DNA of 64,000 nucleotides. It comes from Cichorium intybus. Lineage: Eukaryota > Streptophyta > Magnoliopsida > Asterales > Asteraceae. The notes under the pieces were generated by a model that saw nothing but the letters and a program-made list of their open reading frames with translations, did no database searches and had not been told where the DNA came from. Positions within the stretch are counted from its first letter, which is position 1, and each line of letters starts with the position of its first letter. The stretch is from assembly GCA_023525715.1 (NCBI GenBank), contig CM042015.1, forward strand, positions 84,003,750 to 84,067,749, read 5' to 3'. The translations under genes were made by a program, and so were the position numbers. Positions 27,789 to 45,167 of the stretch are shown here, in pieces.

Positions 27789-28136
27789 CTGTGGAAATGA
27801 GAAAAATAGAACCTTAAAACTTGCAAACAATATTCAATATATATAATATAATTGCAAATGTAGGTGACAGAGACCTATACAAACAAAAGACAGAGTGAGT
27901 GACACGAAATTAGAGAGGGAGAGAGAAAGAGAGAGGATGTGTGTGAGTGTCGTTGAGAGAGAAAGGAAAAAAGAGTGGCTGAAGAGGGGTCTCCCTCTCT
28001 TTATATAGGCAGACATCTGAGAGAAAGAAGGAGTTGAGAGGAGATGGGAGGTTGAAGATGGAGTGGGAGAAGAGGTGGGATGTGGGGAGTTTTTTGACGG
28101 TTCCATTTGATTCAGTCAACAACGAACATCGGAGGT

Positions 28137-28378
28137 TGAGAGATGTGGAGATAGTGGGAAGTTACAGAGATAGTGGGAACATGGGAGGTTGTGGGAAGTT
28201 ACAGAGATAGTGGGAACATGGGAGGTTGTGGAAAGTTACAGAGATAATGGGAAGTTATAGGATGAGAAACCGTGGAGATAGTGAGAAGTTATATAGATAG
28301 TGGGAACATGAGAGGTTGAGAGATGCGGAGATAGTGGGAAGTTACAGAGATAGTGGGAAGTTAGAGGATGAGAAACCG
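28137..28378. repeat. Minisatellite next to the Helitron 1 5' end
   Basis: Repeats of AGATAGTGGGAAGTTACAG and AGATAGTGGGAACATGGGAG in alternating order, five to six composite units of about 45 bp. The GTGGGAAGTTA core is also the core of the 23868-25088 array. Confidence 0.85.
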
Positions 28379-28444
28379 CCATCGATTTTGTGCATAAGAG
28401 GTGTTGTAACTTTTGTGTTGACTGCTTTAGACTTGTACATTGGC

Positions 28445-29800
<1,356 letters not shown>

Positions 29801-29862
<62 letters not shown>
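29801..29862. repeat. (TA)n microsatellite
   Basis: About 31 TA repeats, left flank of Helitron 2. Confidence 0.95.
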
Positions 29863-29863
<1 letters not shown>

Positions 29864-32800
29864 TAGCTGCGTACCCGCGCAATGCGGCGGCGGCAAATAG
29901 TTTCGTTTCGGCAATTACTTTTTAGGTTTTAGGTTGCAGATGGGAGGGGGAGTTATCGAACATGAGAGTGATTAATTTTTTTCGGGCGATTGATTACCTT
30001 TCCAACAATATAGGGGACGGTAAATACCCGAGAGTGTGGGACCAAAAATGGAAAAAACTTTTAGAAATCGGTTTGGAAATATAGGGATATTTTGCAATGA
30101 AATGATAAATAGAAGTAGAATGCTATAATATGAAAAAAAGATAAACTAAACAAAGGGGCAAGGGGCAAAACAATTTTTCGGACCAAAACTGTAAAAATTC
30201 TTAAATCTAACAAATTTTGTAAAAACAAAAAGTAGAAGATTATAATCCGCAAAAAATAAAACTAAGTAAATGCTTAGTTTGGGCAGAACTCGTATTTAAG
30301 GAAATTACAATGCGATAATAACAACAATAATAGAAGTGCAATGCTATAATCCAAAAAAATAGACAAAGTAAACATTACGTTTGGGGAGAACTTGCATTTA
30401 AGTAAACAATAATAGAAGTGCAATGCGGCGGGTGACGATAGTTCGTTTCGACAATTAGTTTTCGAGCGGCGATTAATTTCTTTTCAGCAGACGTCAATTA
30501 GTTTTCGAGCGGCGATCAGTTTTCAAGCGGCTATTATTTGTAACAAAAAAGTTGCTGTTTTGGGTTGGGGTTATGGCTTCTAGGCTTTGAGTTTTGGTTT
30601 TGAATATAAAGTTTCGGGATATAGTTTAGTTTCGCGATGAATAATTTCTGAGCGGCTATTAGTTCATTTTGGCTTTCGAGAAAGAAAATACATGACTTTG
30701 ACTTTCACCGATAATGATAGTAGAAAATGAGTATATGTATATATTTGTATGTATTTATCTGAATCTGTGTGCATTTATATTCTATGTAATTGAGTGTATA
30801 TATGGCTAGTGTATATATGTGACCTAAAAATGTATTGATATCCTTGCGGCGATTATTTTCTTTTTCAAAACATGACATATTTAAAAAAAACCCAAAATAT
30901 ATTTGTCAACATTAAAACATGATATATTTCAATGAACCCAACCGGTCTAAAAAGCTGGTGACGTCATTAGTAAATCATAATTAATTTTAAAATACAAAAA
31001 AATGCAAAAAAAAAAAACTCTAAACAATATCAAACCTCCAAACATTTAAAATTTCAATTTTCTACGACCAACATCAAAATACTATAAAATTGTGTATCGA
31101 AAACCCAAATTTTAATTTTTTTGAAATTAAAAAAATAAATATATTTATAAACCGGTTTTTGTTTATAGTGCAATTTTATAAAATCCAAAATGTTAAGCTA
31201 AAAAGAAAACCAGTTAATTGAATTAGAATTTCTAGAGTTTAAATATAATGTATGTATTGGGTCCAAGCGTATACCATATCACATAAAGGAGCCGGCTAAC
31301 ACACTAACCCTAAAATCACATGGGATAACGCATTACCGCCTCTTTCTCCACCTCATACTACACCCGACTTCCAGATCTGCCTCCACTCTTCCGTTCACGC
31401 CTTCGATCTGCTCATCTCGAAAGCCTTCGCATCACCGCCTCCTTCTCCAACCTGTGAGCTCCGATCACCGCCTCCTTCTCCAACCTGGACACCGATCCGC
31501 TACACGCATGCACCTGCATCTCCTATCTCCTCCGATCCCTCCAGGTCTGATGCATCTTTTTCCGATCTCCTCCGATCCCTCCAGGTCTGAAGCATCTTTT
31601 TCCGACCATCTCCTTCTCCAGGTTCGCTTTGTTCTCGACCATCTCCTTCTCCGGTTCAGACCTTGACCCTTATTGTAGATCGACAACCGGTTCAGACCCT
31701 TCTTGTAGATCGACAAAGCCTCCGACAGACGATTTGTTCCCGGTGACCATCTCCTCCGGTTCGATTTGTTATCGGCAATCTCCTTCTCCTCCGGTTAAAT
31801 TTTCAGATTTTGGATCGGTTTCAATTTTCAGTTTTTAGATCGGTTTCAATTTTCAGATTTTAAAGTATAGTTATGGATCGGTTAAATTTTCAGATTTTGG
31901 ATAGGTTTCAATTTTCAGATTTTAAAGTATAGTTATGGATCTAATTTTCAGAATTTGGATCGGTTTCAATCAGAGAAGTGATTATGGATGTAATTTAGTT
32001 TGTGTTTTCAGAATTTGGATATAATTTTAGTGATTATTAGATTTTGGATCGGTTTCTGTTTCATAATCGACTGTTTTCAGATTTTGGATCTAATTTTCGT
32101 TATTGTTCAACTTTACCATATGATTAGTAGGTACAAATGTATTTTGTTTTCTGATTATTTGGATCTTGTATAAGTTTTAGTTTTGGATCTGATTATTATA
32201 TAAAATTAAGAAAGTTTTGGATCTGATTATTTGGTTATTGTCAATTCTGTATCTTTTTGCATAGGTAATCATGTATATTGGCACAAAGATGCAGCAAAAT
32301 GCCAGAAAGATGGATTAAATTATCTAGCAGAATGTTTGCATATGAAAGTTTCATGAGATCTTGGGCAGCGTTGGTGAATGGTGACAGGTAATACTTTTTG
32401 TAATACAAAACTTGCCATGGCTTCTATAGCAAGATTTCACCTTTGCTCAATCATAGTAGGTGTTCATGACCCCTCGATAGGTGATTCCGGTAATACTGAT
32501 GTTCATTCTGTTTCTGGGCTCTCATTTTTTGATAATGAACCTTTAATTAATGATTCCGCTGATACTAATGCAGATGTACATTCGGCTTCTGGGCTCCCGT
32601 CTTCTGATCAAGAACCTGCAATTGTTCATTCTGGTGATGCAGAATGCAGAATTCAGAAGCCAAAATAAAGGAAATCAAATAAAGTGAATGGAGATTTCCT
32701 ACATGTTCAAATATGGGTATGCAAGCTGAACAATCCTATATCAACAATCCTATAAGAGAAAGGGAGCATAAAATGTTACTTTTTGATATTAGTAGTGTTT

Positions 32801-33519
32801 TACTTTTTGATATTAGTAGTGTTTTTTATAAATCTACATAGCAAAAAAGATCAAGATAACAAAATCAAAATAAAAAATGAAATTGTTTGCTTTTTGGAAT
32901 ATTATAGGTGTTTAGACTCAACTTCATACAAAAAATTGCAAGCTCTACTATTTCACACAAAGAACAATGAAGAGACGATGGCGCGACAGGTTGCTCTTGG
33001 TATACAGGAGAATGCAACATCGAGAAGAAAATTAAATGTAATGGCATGTTTCATAAATATTTAAGTGAAGAAGAAGTTGGGTGTGGATACCTTTTATACT
33101 TCAAATGGTGTATTTTGATTGGGTGGTTTTGAGTCAGCTGGATCGTCTGAAGTGAATGGTGTAGATGCTTTTTAAAAAAATAAAAGGTGTAGATTAAATA
33201 GGTTTGAATCACAACTGAATGGTGACAACTGGGTTTTTTTAATTATTATATGCACCTCGTTGGCACATTATCACAAACAAAGTAAAGCAAAGTAAATTGA
33301 TGAAACCTTTTTCTCGGAATGTGTGTTTGCTTTATAGATTGACAGGTTTTCAAATTTTGAATATTTTCTTTTTTATTTAGTATATGTTAAAATAGGGGTG
33401 AGATTTGGAAGCTGGAAGCCTGGAACAGATCAATGCATTAAAGAGTTGTAAAATTTTAAGACTTTAAGACTTTTGTGCTTTAGAAGGTTGTAAATTATAT
33501 ATGGTTTATAGTATAGTAT

Positions 33520-33522
<3 letters not shown>
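29863..33522 (-). mobile_element. Helitron 2, non-autonomous
   Basis: On the - strand the 5' end TCTATACTATACTATAAACC (33522 leftward) and the 3' end (hairpin CCGC-GCAAT-GCGG at 29875-29887, then CTAG at 29863) are both canonical, and both abut (TA)n. Length 3660 bp. No helicase or Rep was found. A second GCAATGCGGCGG motif at about 30421 echoes the 3' end, as in Helitron 1. The interior on the + strand (31330-33060) has exon-like composition. Confidence 0.7.
31330..33060 (+). pseudogene. Possible captured gene, unrecognised
   Basis: C/T-rich, more GC-rich sequence (31330-31800, leader-like) is followed by intron-like T-rich DNA with repeats of TTTTCAGATTTTGGATCGG, then frames at 32378-32668 with the internal near-repeat DVHSVSGLSFFDNEP / DVHSASGLPSSDQEP, and at 32900-33060 with LQALLFHTKNNEETMARQVA. 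I do not recognise a family. The strand is opposite to the Helitron. It could be a captured host gene or non-coding. Confidence 0.3.

Positions 33523-33576
<54 letters not shown>
33523..33576. repeat. (TA)n microsatellite
   Basis: About 27 TA repeats between Helitron 2 and the next TIR element. Confidence 0.95.
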
Positions 33577-36062
<2,486 letters not shown>

Positions 36063-37984
36063 CTGACTATCTTAGCTCATAAAAGTTGACTTCCTTAGTT
36101 CGTCTTAGGGGTGAGTATGGTGCGGTTTAGGCTTAAACCGTATAGAAAACTGCATAAATCGGTTTTTCGATTGTTAAAACTCTACCGTTCGATTTTTGTC
36201 ATTGTTGCGGTTTGTGGTTTTAACTTTTAACTATGCTTCGGTTTCTTTTGGCTTATAATAAATCGAAAACAAATGTAAATCGGCTTTGTGGCGAGTTACT
36301 TGTTAAGTCGACATATTTACAGTTTCCACGGGATCACAAACAGAGCGGTGCCGTAGCCAAGAAATGTGTATCAATAATTTAGTAACGGATTAAATGACAG
36401 AATACCACGGTACAAAAAAGTAATTTGATACGTTTTGTACGATTCTTGGGGTGGAGAGTAAGGTTCTTTATCTCTTGTAATTCGTCTTTCTTTTAGCATT
36501 CCATTTTGCCAACTACATTGCTGGTCTCTAGGAAATCTCTGGATAAACTTCTATAAATTACATGACCAAACTACTTTTCATTAATTTCCATTGTTGATCT
36601 GTCCTAATTCTGTCGTTGTTAGTTCGAAAGCATTATAGATGTTATGTTATTACAAAATGAAATGACAATAAGTTAAGGACAATTTTTTGGTATTTGGGTT
36701 CGGGCAATAAAAATGTTAGGTTTGCATAACATGTGTTACTATTTTAATTAAACAAACATGTATTTCAAGCTCTTCCAGGTAATTAAGTAGTTATGACCAC
36801 TTCAAGCTCTTCAACGACGTATCTAATTTCAAAAGTTTCTTAATTATTATAACAGATAATCATTCTAAAAATAAAATACTTTAGCCTAATAGTTAATATG
36901 CATAGTTCCTCTCATTCTAATTTATTGCCTTAGACACCAATTTAGGAGCAATATGGTATGGTTTGATGCGGTGTTGGCGGTTTCTTTTGTACTATTTATG
37001 TTAGTGTTTATAATTGTCTTCTAATTTAATATAATTAAATTAATAGAATTAGCGATTGGAAAAACTAAATGAAGAAATTATTAGATTTAGTGTATCAAAT
37101 CACAATTCTCTCGAAGCCCCCCAAATGCTCAAAGTCTATCCCACACTTTCTCTTTTGAAATTTATTGATTTTTCAAGTCACATTAGATCACATTCAAAGA
37201 TCCAAGTGAGATTGTTCTTGATACGTGTACACAACTTCCAATATTTGGAGCCGTAGCCCGTATGCAACTTCATGTTTGCTTCTTTAGGAGTTCACTGTAC
37301 TTAAAAAAAGGCATAATGATAAAGAACGTTCAAAATGTCAAAATAGTCGATTTACATTGGGACTCTACTGCAAAATTTCAAGATTGTCATTTTGATGGCG
37401 GCCAAAATGTCACTATACTTGAAAATAATAAAAATGGCAAAAGTATAAAAATGTAAAAATGATGAATATTGTCATTTTCTCAATATGATGTTTTCTAAAG
37501 ATATACTTCTGGATAGTAAAGTACCTATTGTTTTATTAGTAATTATGTGTGTTACAATCGGTATCTTTCCTTCAGCCGTCTCACATGTACAAACAAATAT
37601 ATCTACATAGAACACGTAAAAGGGCTAAATATACACTAATGGTCTGGACACCGAGACGGGCTATAAAAACCGAATATACATATAATGCTGGGCTAACAAA
37701 TAGAATGACTTATGGTATGGATATGCGGTGGATAGTTTTTTTCTTTTATGTGTTTTTTCTCACTGTTTAGTATTTTTTCAGAGTTTTTTTTTCGAAGAGG
37801 ACGAAGAATTTCTTTAGGCTGAGAACAATTTGGTTTGGTATTTAAACACTATCAAATATTTAGGTTCGTAATAGTGACATTATATTTCTTTAATTTTTTT
37901 ATTTATATAGCGAATAATTTTATCATGTTTATATTCTTAAAAACACTAACATAGTTGTCTTTCTAATCACCCATATAATTGTTA
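36063..37984. other. Intergenic, no gene seen
   Basis: AT-rich with many stops on both strands. GGGGTGAGTATGGTGCGGTT at about 36109 resembles a MITE end (with GGTTTTTCGATTG downstream), but no partner was found. Confidence 0.4.
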
Positions 37985-38575
37985 ATTGGGTTTTAAATCT
38001 ATCAATCTGACAAAGTTCAAAGCTTTAATCAATATATATCACAAAATTTAAAGTTATATTTGTTTATTTGATATATCCCAAAGTTGAAAATTTTATTTGT
38101 ATACATCACCAAGTTCAAAGTTTTATATGATATATATGTGGCCAAGTTCAAATCTTTACTCGATAAGTCGATATACATCACAAAGATCAAAACTTTATTT
38201 GACATACATCACAGACTCAAAAACTTTATTCGATACACATTATTAATTTCAAAGATTTTATCAATATATATAACATAGTTCAAAGTTTTATTCGACATAC
38301 ATGATTAATTTCAAGGCTTTATTCGTTACACATGAGTAATTTCAAAGCTTTATTCGATCAACATCAAAAGTTCAAAGCTTCATACGATATACATCACACA
38401 TTCAAAACTCTATTCAACATATCACAAAGTCAAATCTTTATTCGATATACATCACAAATATCAAAACTTTGTTCAATACACATGGCAAATTTCAAATATT
38501 TACTCAATATAATCACAAAGTTCAGATGTTTATTAGATATGAATTCAACATTCAAAACTTTATTCAAGGCAAAGG
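37985..38575. repeat. Degenerate minisatellite, about 40-45-bp unit
   Basis: About 14 units related to ATACATCACAAAGTTCAAAG followed by CTTTATTCGAT, with variable spacing and many substitutions. Confidence 0.8.
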
Positions 38576-38753
38576 ACCACTCCAAACCATCTATCCTCCC
38601 ATTCGAACCCTATCAATGATCAAAACTGGAATGAACTTTTTTCAAAACCATCTTTAAACGGACCCGATATTTTCGGGCCCGCTTCACGACCCGTCAAAAT
38701 CTAGACTTTGTAGAATAGACAGAATTAGAGCAAATACACAAAGATTGTCAAAA

Positions 38754-41317
38754 TGTAACACCCCAATTTCACTCCAAATTTTTTTTCTTCCAAAACTTTA
38801 TAATACAAAATATTTAGTTATACATACGGGGCATTACTATTCCGTATCATTACCACAATTTAAACATTACATACTTTACACAACGGAAGCTACCGTCCCA
38901 CACTCGACTCTTCTAATTCCTTGTTTGATCACCTGAGTACATAGCATTTAAAAAAAAATATACGTAAGACATACGTCTCGTGAGTAATACGGGTTTTAGA
39001 CCCAAAATAATTTCTCATATTCTAAACATTCCAAATTTTCATATATATTTTTTTAATTTCCTATGAGCGCACCCATAGGTACTCCTTTGCATTTGTGAGC
39101 ACATCCCTACGAGCGCACCCGTAGATTTTATACGAGACGCACCCGTATAACTCCTCCCTCGACAGCATGAAACGAATTCATCCATCAAGGTACCAATTAG
39201 ACAACTACTTCGCGACGGGAGGTACCATCCCAGTAGTGTCTTTTGACCACCCCTACCGCAGCAGGCCGTGATCTTTATCCGGATACTTCTCAACTCAACA
39301 ACATGGCTCAATCACTTCATTAATTCTCTGTATTTCTCATTTATCATTTTTGTATACCTTGTACTCACTATTTCATAGTATCATTTCCAGTTTCACAAAA
39401 CCATTTCCAGTTCCATAGAACCATTTTCATTCTTATTAAACCATTTTCCAATTCCATAAATCATTTTCCATTTCCATAAAACCATTTTCCAATTACATAA
39501 ATCATTTTGACTCCAAAACAGTCGGAATAAAACATATTTTGCTATGTACTCAAAAATCCACATATCACTCACCTGATGCGTAAAAGTAGGTCGCACACAC
39601 AAGCACGTGATACTCAAGAACTCTTCTTCTTTCCCGAACCTACATTCCACATGGTACTGCTTAGAACGAATTAACGTTTACATTTATTACTTATAATTAT
39701 ATAAGTATACATGTGTTTTCCCGATACTCGACACGTACCGTGTCCCACTATACCCTCCCTTTACCTTATAATTACATCATTGAGGTTTATTAATTATCCT
39801 TAATAAGCATATAACACCCACTACGAACTCTAAGCCGCAACCACGACCAAAACCCACGAAAGAATACTTGACAGCAAAGCTGATTTTTAGACCCACGACA
39901 AGATTTGCGATATTAAACCAATGAGAGATTGGAAATAAAATCCAATAAAAATCATGTGAAAACTAGACCCAAGCAGGATGTCACAGGGCATGACCTCATG
40001 TCATTTTCACTTTTCATGAATAAATGAAAATTTTCCAAAGTTAACTGATACAATCAGTCCACCCACTGAACCACACCATAAAGAAATATTAATCGCTCAA
40101 AATTGGTTAAGAACTGAACTCTCAAATTTGGTATGGACACAATAGACTTCAAAAGTGAACTAAGGCCACAGGCCTTGCCCCCAAACGATTTTTTATATTT
40201 TAATATGAATTTAACAAGACTGAAAAGCAAAACTGACAGAACCTGGACCAATTAGTGGAAATGGACAATTCCACATGGCTTAGGATCTGAATCAATTCAT
40301 AACCTTTTAAGAGAACAAACTAGACATAATTACCAATTCAGGGACATAAAATTCAATCCAATTGGACATTCACACGATTTACTATGAAATTAGCAAGATT
40401 GGTCAAAACAGTGGGTTTCTATACTTCACATAAAATCACATTTGGGTTGGTGTTTTCAACCCAAAACCCATAAAGACCCTTATTAAGACCTTTATTGGTC
40501 TGAAGTGATTACATGGGAGACTCAAATCAGGGGATCAAAGTAACTATAAACCCAATATCGCCTAACAATAACCACACACACACCTAAACACAAACAATGG
40601 TGTGTGATGGGTGGAATTGGTTGGAAATCAAATCAAACGGAACTAAAATCTTGTAGCATGGATCGGGGCTTGAAAAGGATTTCAATCACTACATGCAAAC
40701 TCAAACCACTCAATACACAAATACACCACAAGCCCACGGTGAGGTGATGGTTGTGATGATACTTCACGACAAAACTAAAGAAAAGGAGGAGAAATTCTTT
40801 ACCAATCAACCAATGATCAAGCTTGCTACTTTCTTGCTCCAAGTTCCTTCCTTTGACACCCCTGTCCACGCCTTGTAGATGCAATACACACAAGCCTCTC
40901 CGTCACCTTGGCTCACGACAGCAAGAAGAAAAGAAAACAAGAAAAAGATATCCTATCTAACAGCAACAAGAGAAAAGTGAGAGGCTACTCACGTCTACAA
41001 CAAACCCCATAGCCCCCACACATATAATTGTGATTCTAATAATGCCAACTTTAGGATATTTACACAATTGGTCCCTTACATATGAAGCTCTATTTTCTTT
41101 TAACCCAAAGCTTAGAATACTTCACAAATCAAGTCTCCATACATGACATTATCCACTTCCCATATGTAGTTTAATTTTTATAAGATTATTATTATTTGTC
41201 GTAATAATCAAGATTTAAAACTACAATTTGGTTCCTAAATAAAATTTATCTCTTTTTCTTCTAAAAACTAAAACAATTAACGTAAATCTTAACGTTAAAC
41301 AAAAATGGGGTGTTACA
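38754..41317. mobile_element. Solo LTR of a gypsy-type element with 5-bp target duplication
   Basis: Starts TGTAACACCCC and ends GGGGTGTTACA, flanked by the perfect direct repeat CAAAA (38749-38753 and 41318-41322). There is no internal domain, PBS or second LTR, so it is a solo LTR of 2564 bp. A minisatellite of CCATTTTCCAATTCCATAAA units lies at 39385-39510. A reverse-oriented relative is at 1-1883. Confidence 0.9.
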
Positions 41318-41384
41318 CAAAATCTACTAAGTTTCTATATACGGATTCATCTTTGTCATCATTTAATTATCAACTGATATTACA

Positions 41385-42007
41385 TATTTTGTTCAATTTC
41401 TTTACACTCAATGATGCTTTTAAATTTCTCATAACGTCTACAATCAAGAAACCCATCATCAACCTCTTTCAACATATCCGTAACTAATCTCTCTTTCCAA
41501 ACTTCTGAAAACCCTTTACATAACTCACTCAAAACAACCGAATCAAGACCAACAGGCCCTTCAACATCTCTTTAAAAACACTAAACGCCCCATCATAATC
41601 TTCATTTCAAGAATGACATCATCAACATCTTCATAGTATCTTCATTTGGACGACAATCACACTTTACCATGCTTTTGTAGAGTTGAAAAGTGCAATATTC
41701 TTTCGACCACATTGTCCTCTAATAAGTGTAGCAAAAGTTGAAGAATTCGGTACCAATTTCTTTTTATCAAGTTCTTTAACTAAATATGCACCTTTTTTGG
41801 TCTTCCCTTTGTTACACAATCCCAACAACAATGCGTTGTAAGTCAAGATATCAGCTTTGACCCCATTTCTTATCATTTCTTCAAAAATCTGATTACCCTT
41901 TTTCGATTTTACCTGATTGGGAACACGCAGTGATCAGTGTGTTATAAGTTATGGTGTTTGGAGCCACATTTACTCTTTTCATTTCGGTGAACACCTTAAA
42001 TGCATCA

Positions 42008-42009
<2 letters not shown>
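41385..42009 (-). pseudogene. PPR (pentatricopeptide repeat) protein, C-terminal part, broken
   Basis: The - strand reads DAFKVFTEMKRVNVAPNTIT then YNTLITACSQSGKIEKG, a one-base shift, then NQIFEEMIRNGVKADILTYN, ALLLGLCNKGKTKKGAYLVK and LVPNSSTFATLIRGQCGRKN. These are successive 35-residue P-type PPR motifs, as in organelle-targeted RNA-binding proteins. After a stop at STKAW the frame breaks several times (RPNEDTMKMLMMSFLK). The 5' end is cut off by the (TA)n tract at 42011. The solo LTR lies just beyond the 3' end. Confidence 0.85.

Positions 42010-42010
<1 letters not shown>

Positions 42011-42087
<77 letters not shown>
42011..42087. repeat. (TA)n microsatellite
   Basis: About 38 TA repeats, interrupting the PPR pseudogene. 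Confidence 0.95.
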
Positions 42088-42583
<496 letters not shown>

Positions 42584-42828
42584 AAAAACTGCAAATTTGG
42601 TCCTGTGGTTTATCAAATCTGTGGTTTGGGTCCAAATAGTTTTCAAGTTGCATGAGATGTCGAAAATTAGAAACTTCCCTCGTTTTTTGTCCTTGACAGG
42701 TTTGAAATGACTAAATTACCCTTTTAATTTGTTTTTCCATTTTTAATACCTATTTAAATATTTTTTGTTTAAAAAACCTCACCCATCCACCCCCACCACC
42801 TTTCCACCACTGTGCCCTCTCTCTCTCT

Positions 42829-42851
42829 ATATATATATATACATATATCTA

Positions 42852-42918
<67 letters not shown>
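42829..42918. repeat. (TA)n microsatellite
   Basis: TA repeats with short TCTA interruptions at the left, preceded by (CT)n. Confidence 0.9.
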
Positions 42919-43553
<635 letters not shown>

Positions 43554-43801
43554 TTCCTATGGAAACGACACATATTACGTTCAAAACCTTTGCCCGCATT
43601 AGATTGAAATTATGCAAATCTAAACACATATTTGTTGACTGTTTTTTTTTTAATTTCGGTTGAATTAGATGTAACTATTACCAGTAACAAGTTACGAACT
43701 CAACAAGATCGATCATGATTTATGCAATCATTAACATAATTAAACTGCAATACATTTTACTGACTATAGTAACAAGAAATTGATATGATGTTGATGAACC
43801 G

Positions 43802-43874
43802 CTACTGGTCGGAGTAACCACGTTCAACCAGATAATCTTCTTCGGTATCCAATTGATCCAGCAGTACAGCTTGA
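43802..43874 (-). pseudogene. Terminal-exon-like fragment, second copy
   Basis: After CTACTAG (acceptor-like) the - strand reads SQAVLLDQLDTEEDYLVERG then YSDQ and a stop. It is the homologue of 18069-18150 and extends it upstream to a splice border, supporting a captured last exon. The parent gene is not recognised. Confidence 0.4.
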
Positions 43875-44029
43875 CTAGTAGAAATTAAGCAACAATTGAG
43901 AGAGAGGCTAATGAGATCCTTCAACATCTTCATCGGCTCTGAGATCAAGACCTACTTTTTCGACAACGAAAAACTAGCCCGTACCTGTGTGCCAGTCGCA
44001 ATCAATGGATGAGTATCAAAAGCCTAAGG

Positions 44030-44375
44030 CGGAGCGGTTGTCGTCACAGATCCGATGAAGCCTTAGGCGGTGCGGGTTGTATCCCTTTTATGATGGATGA
44101 GTATCAGAAGCATAATGGTTATCGGTGATAACTGGTCGACGACGACCGCCATAGCCAAGGAGGTTGGGATTGAAAACTTGTTTGCAAAGACGAATCTGAT
44201 GGGGAAAGCTGACCGGTTCAAGGATTTACAGGCGAAAGGGATTGTCATTGCGATGGTTGGAGATGGCATCAATGATTCAACGATTCGCCGACGATAGTTG
44301 CAGCGGTTGTCGAAATGGCAATCGGTGCCGGAACAGACGTGGCGATTGAGGCGGCACTTGTGTACTCCAAATGAT
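44030..44375 (+). pseudogene. P1B-type copper-ATPase (HMA5/RAN1-like) fragment
   Basis: The + strand reads AVVVTDPMKP, then SIRSIMVIGDNWSTTTAIAK, EVGIENLFAKTN, KADRFKDLQAKGIVIAMVGD and GINDS, after which the frame is lost (a short deletion and shift remove the SPAL part; AIGAGTDVAIEAA can still be read across frames). MVGDGINDS is the conserved hinge motif of the P-domain and TGDN is altered to IGDN. The fragment covers only the end of the cytosolic catalytic loop. In full-length relatives this enzyme exports or delivers Cu+. Its place inside the TIR element 42584-44681 indicates capture. Confidence 0.8.
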
Positions 44376-44681
44376 CAACTGTTTGCAGATGTGAACAATG
44401 CCTGTGCGAAGGGATTCGATGCAAAGGGGATTCGACCGTATAAAAGGAAGAGAACGACGAGAGAGAGGGGGTAATGGGTTTCTTTTTTTAATTTAAAAAT
44501 ATTAATATAGATATTAAAAAAACTAAAAAAAACAAACTAAAAGGGTATTTTAGTCTTTCTAAAACGGACAGGGACCAAAACCACGATAACTTTTTCATTT
44601 TGGACTTCCCATGCAAGTGGAAAACTATTTGGACCCAAACCACGGTTTTTGACAAACCACAAGGACCAATTTTGCATTTTT

Positions 44682-45158
44682 ATATATATGGTCTGGATCC
44701 GATAGGAACCCAAAAAATGGTAAGAACCGCGAGAACAATTCTCAACCAACCATTTTGTAAATGGCAAGAACGTCAAACGTCTTTCTTCGACGTGACACAA
44801 TCGCATGCGACGCACATCCACGGAACATAATACAGATTCGAGGATACGATCCTATGTGACGCATGTTCGTTCAACGTGATTCAAGTGAGTTTTTTTCTCT
44901 TTTTTCGTTTTTTTATTTCTTTATTTTTTATTATTTTCCAATTTTTTTAATTTTCTATTATATTCGGATTTAACATTTTTGTTTTTTATTTTTTTATTTT
45001 TTAAAATTATTTATTAATTACCCATACATACAAATAATTGGTTTTGTTACAATTTTATGACAATATGATTTATAAAGTTATCATATCAAAAAATGTAACA
45101 TGAAGTTATAAAAAATTAATTAATATATACAAATAAAATTAGACAAAGTTGGCTGGTA
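44682..45158. other. Spacer with a possible element end
   Basis: After a short TA run, CCGATAGGAACCCAAAAAATG and GGTAAGAACCGCGAGAAC resemble the left end of the 42919 MITE family. The remainder is AT-rich with no gene. Confidence 0.35.
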
Positions 45159-45167
45159 AAAACATAA

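Noticed and set aside
27834..28122. Ser/Pro-rich ORFs upstream of the bromodomain fragment
   Set aside because: Simple-sequence (CT-rich) translation; probably a 5' UTR of the captured gene.
31465..31716. Minus-strand 83-aa Arg-rich ORF
   Set aside because: It is the complement of a C/T-rich leader-like stretch; its composition explains the open frame.
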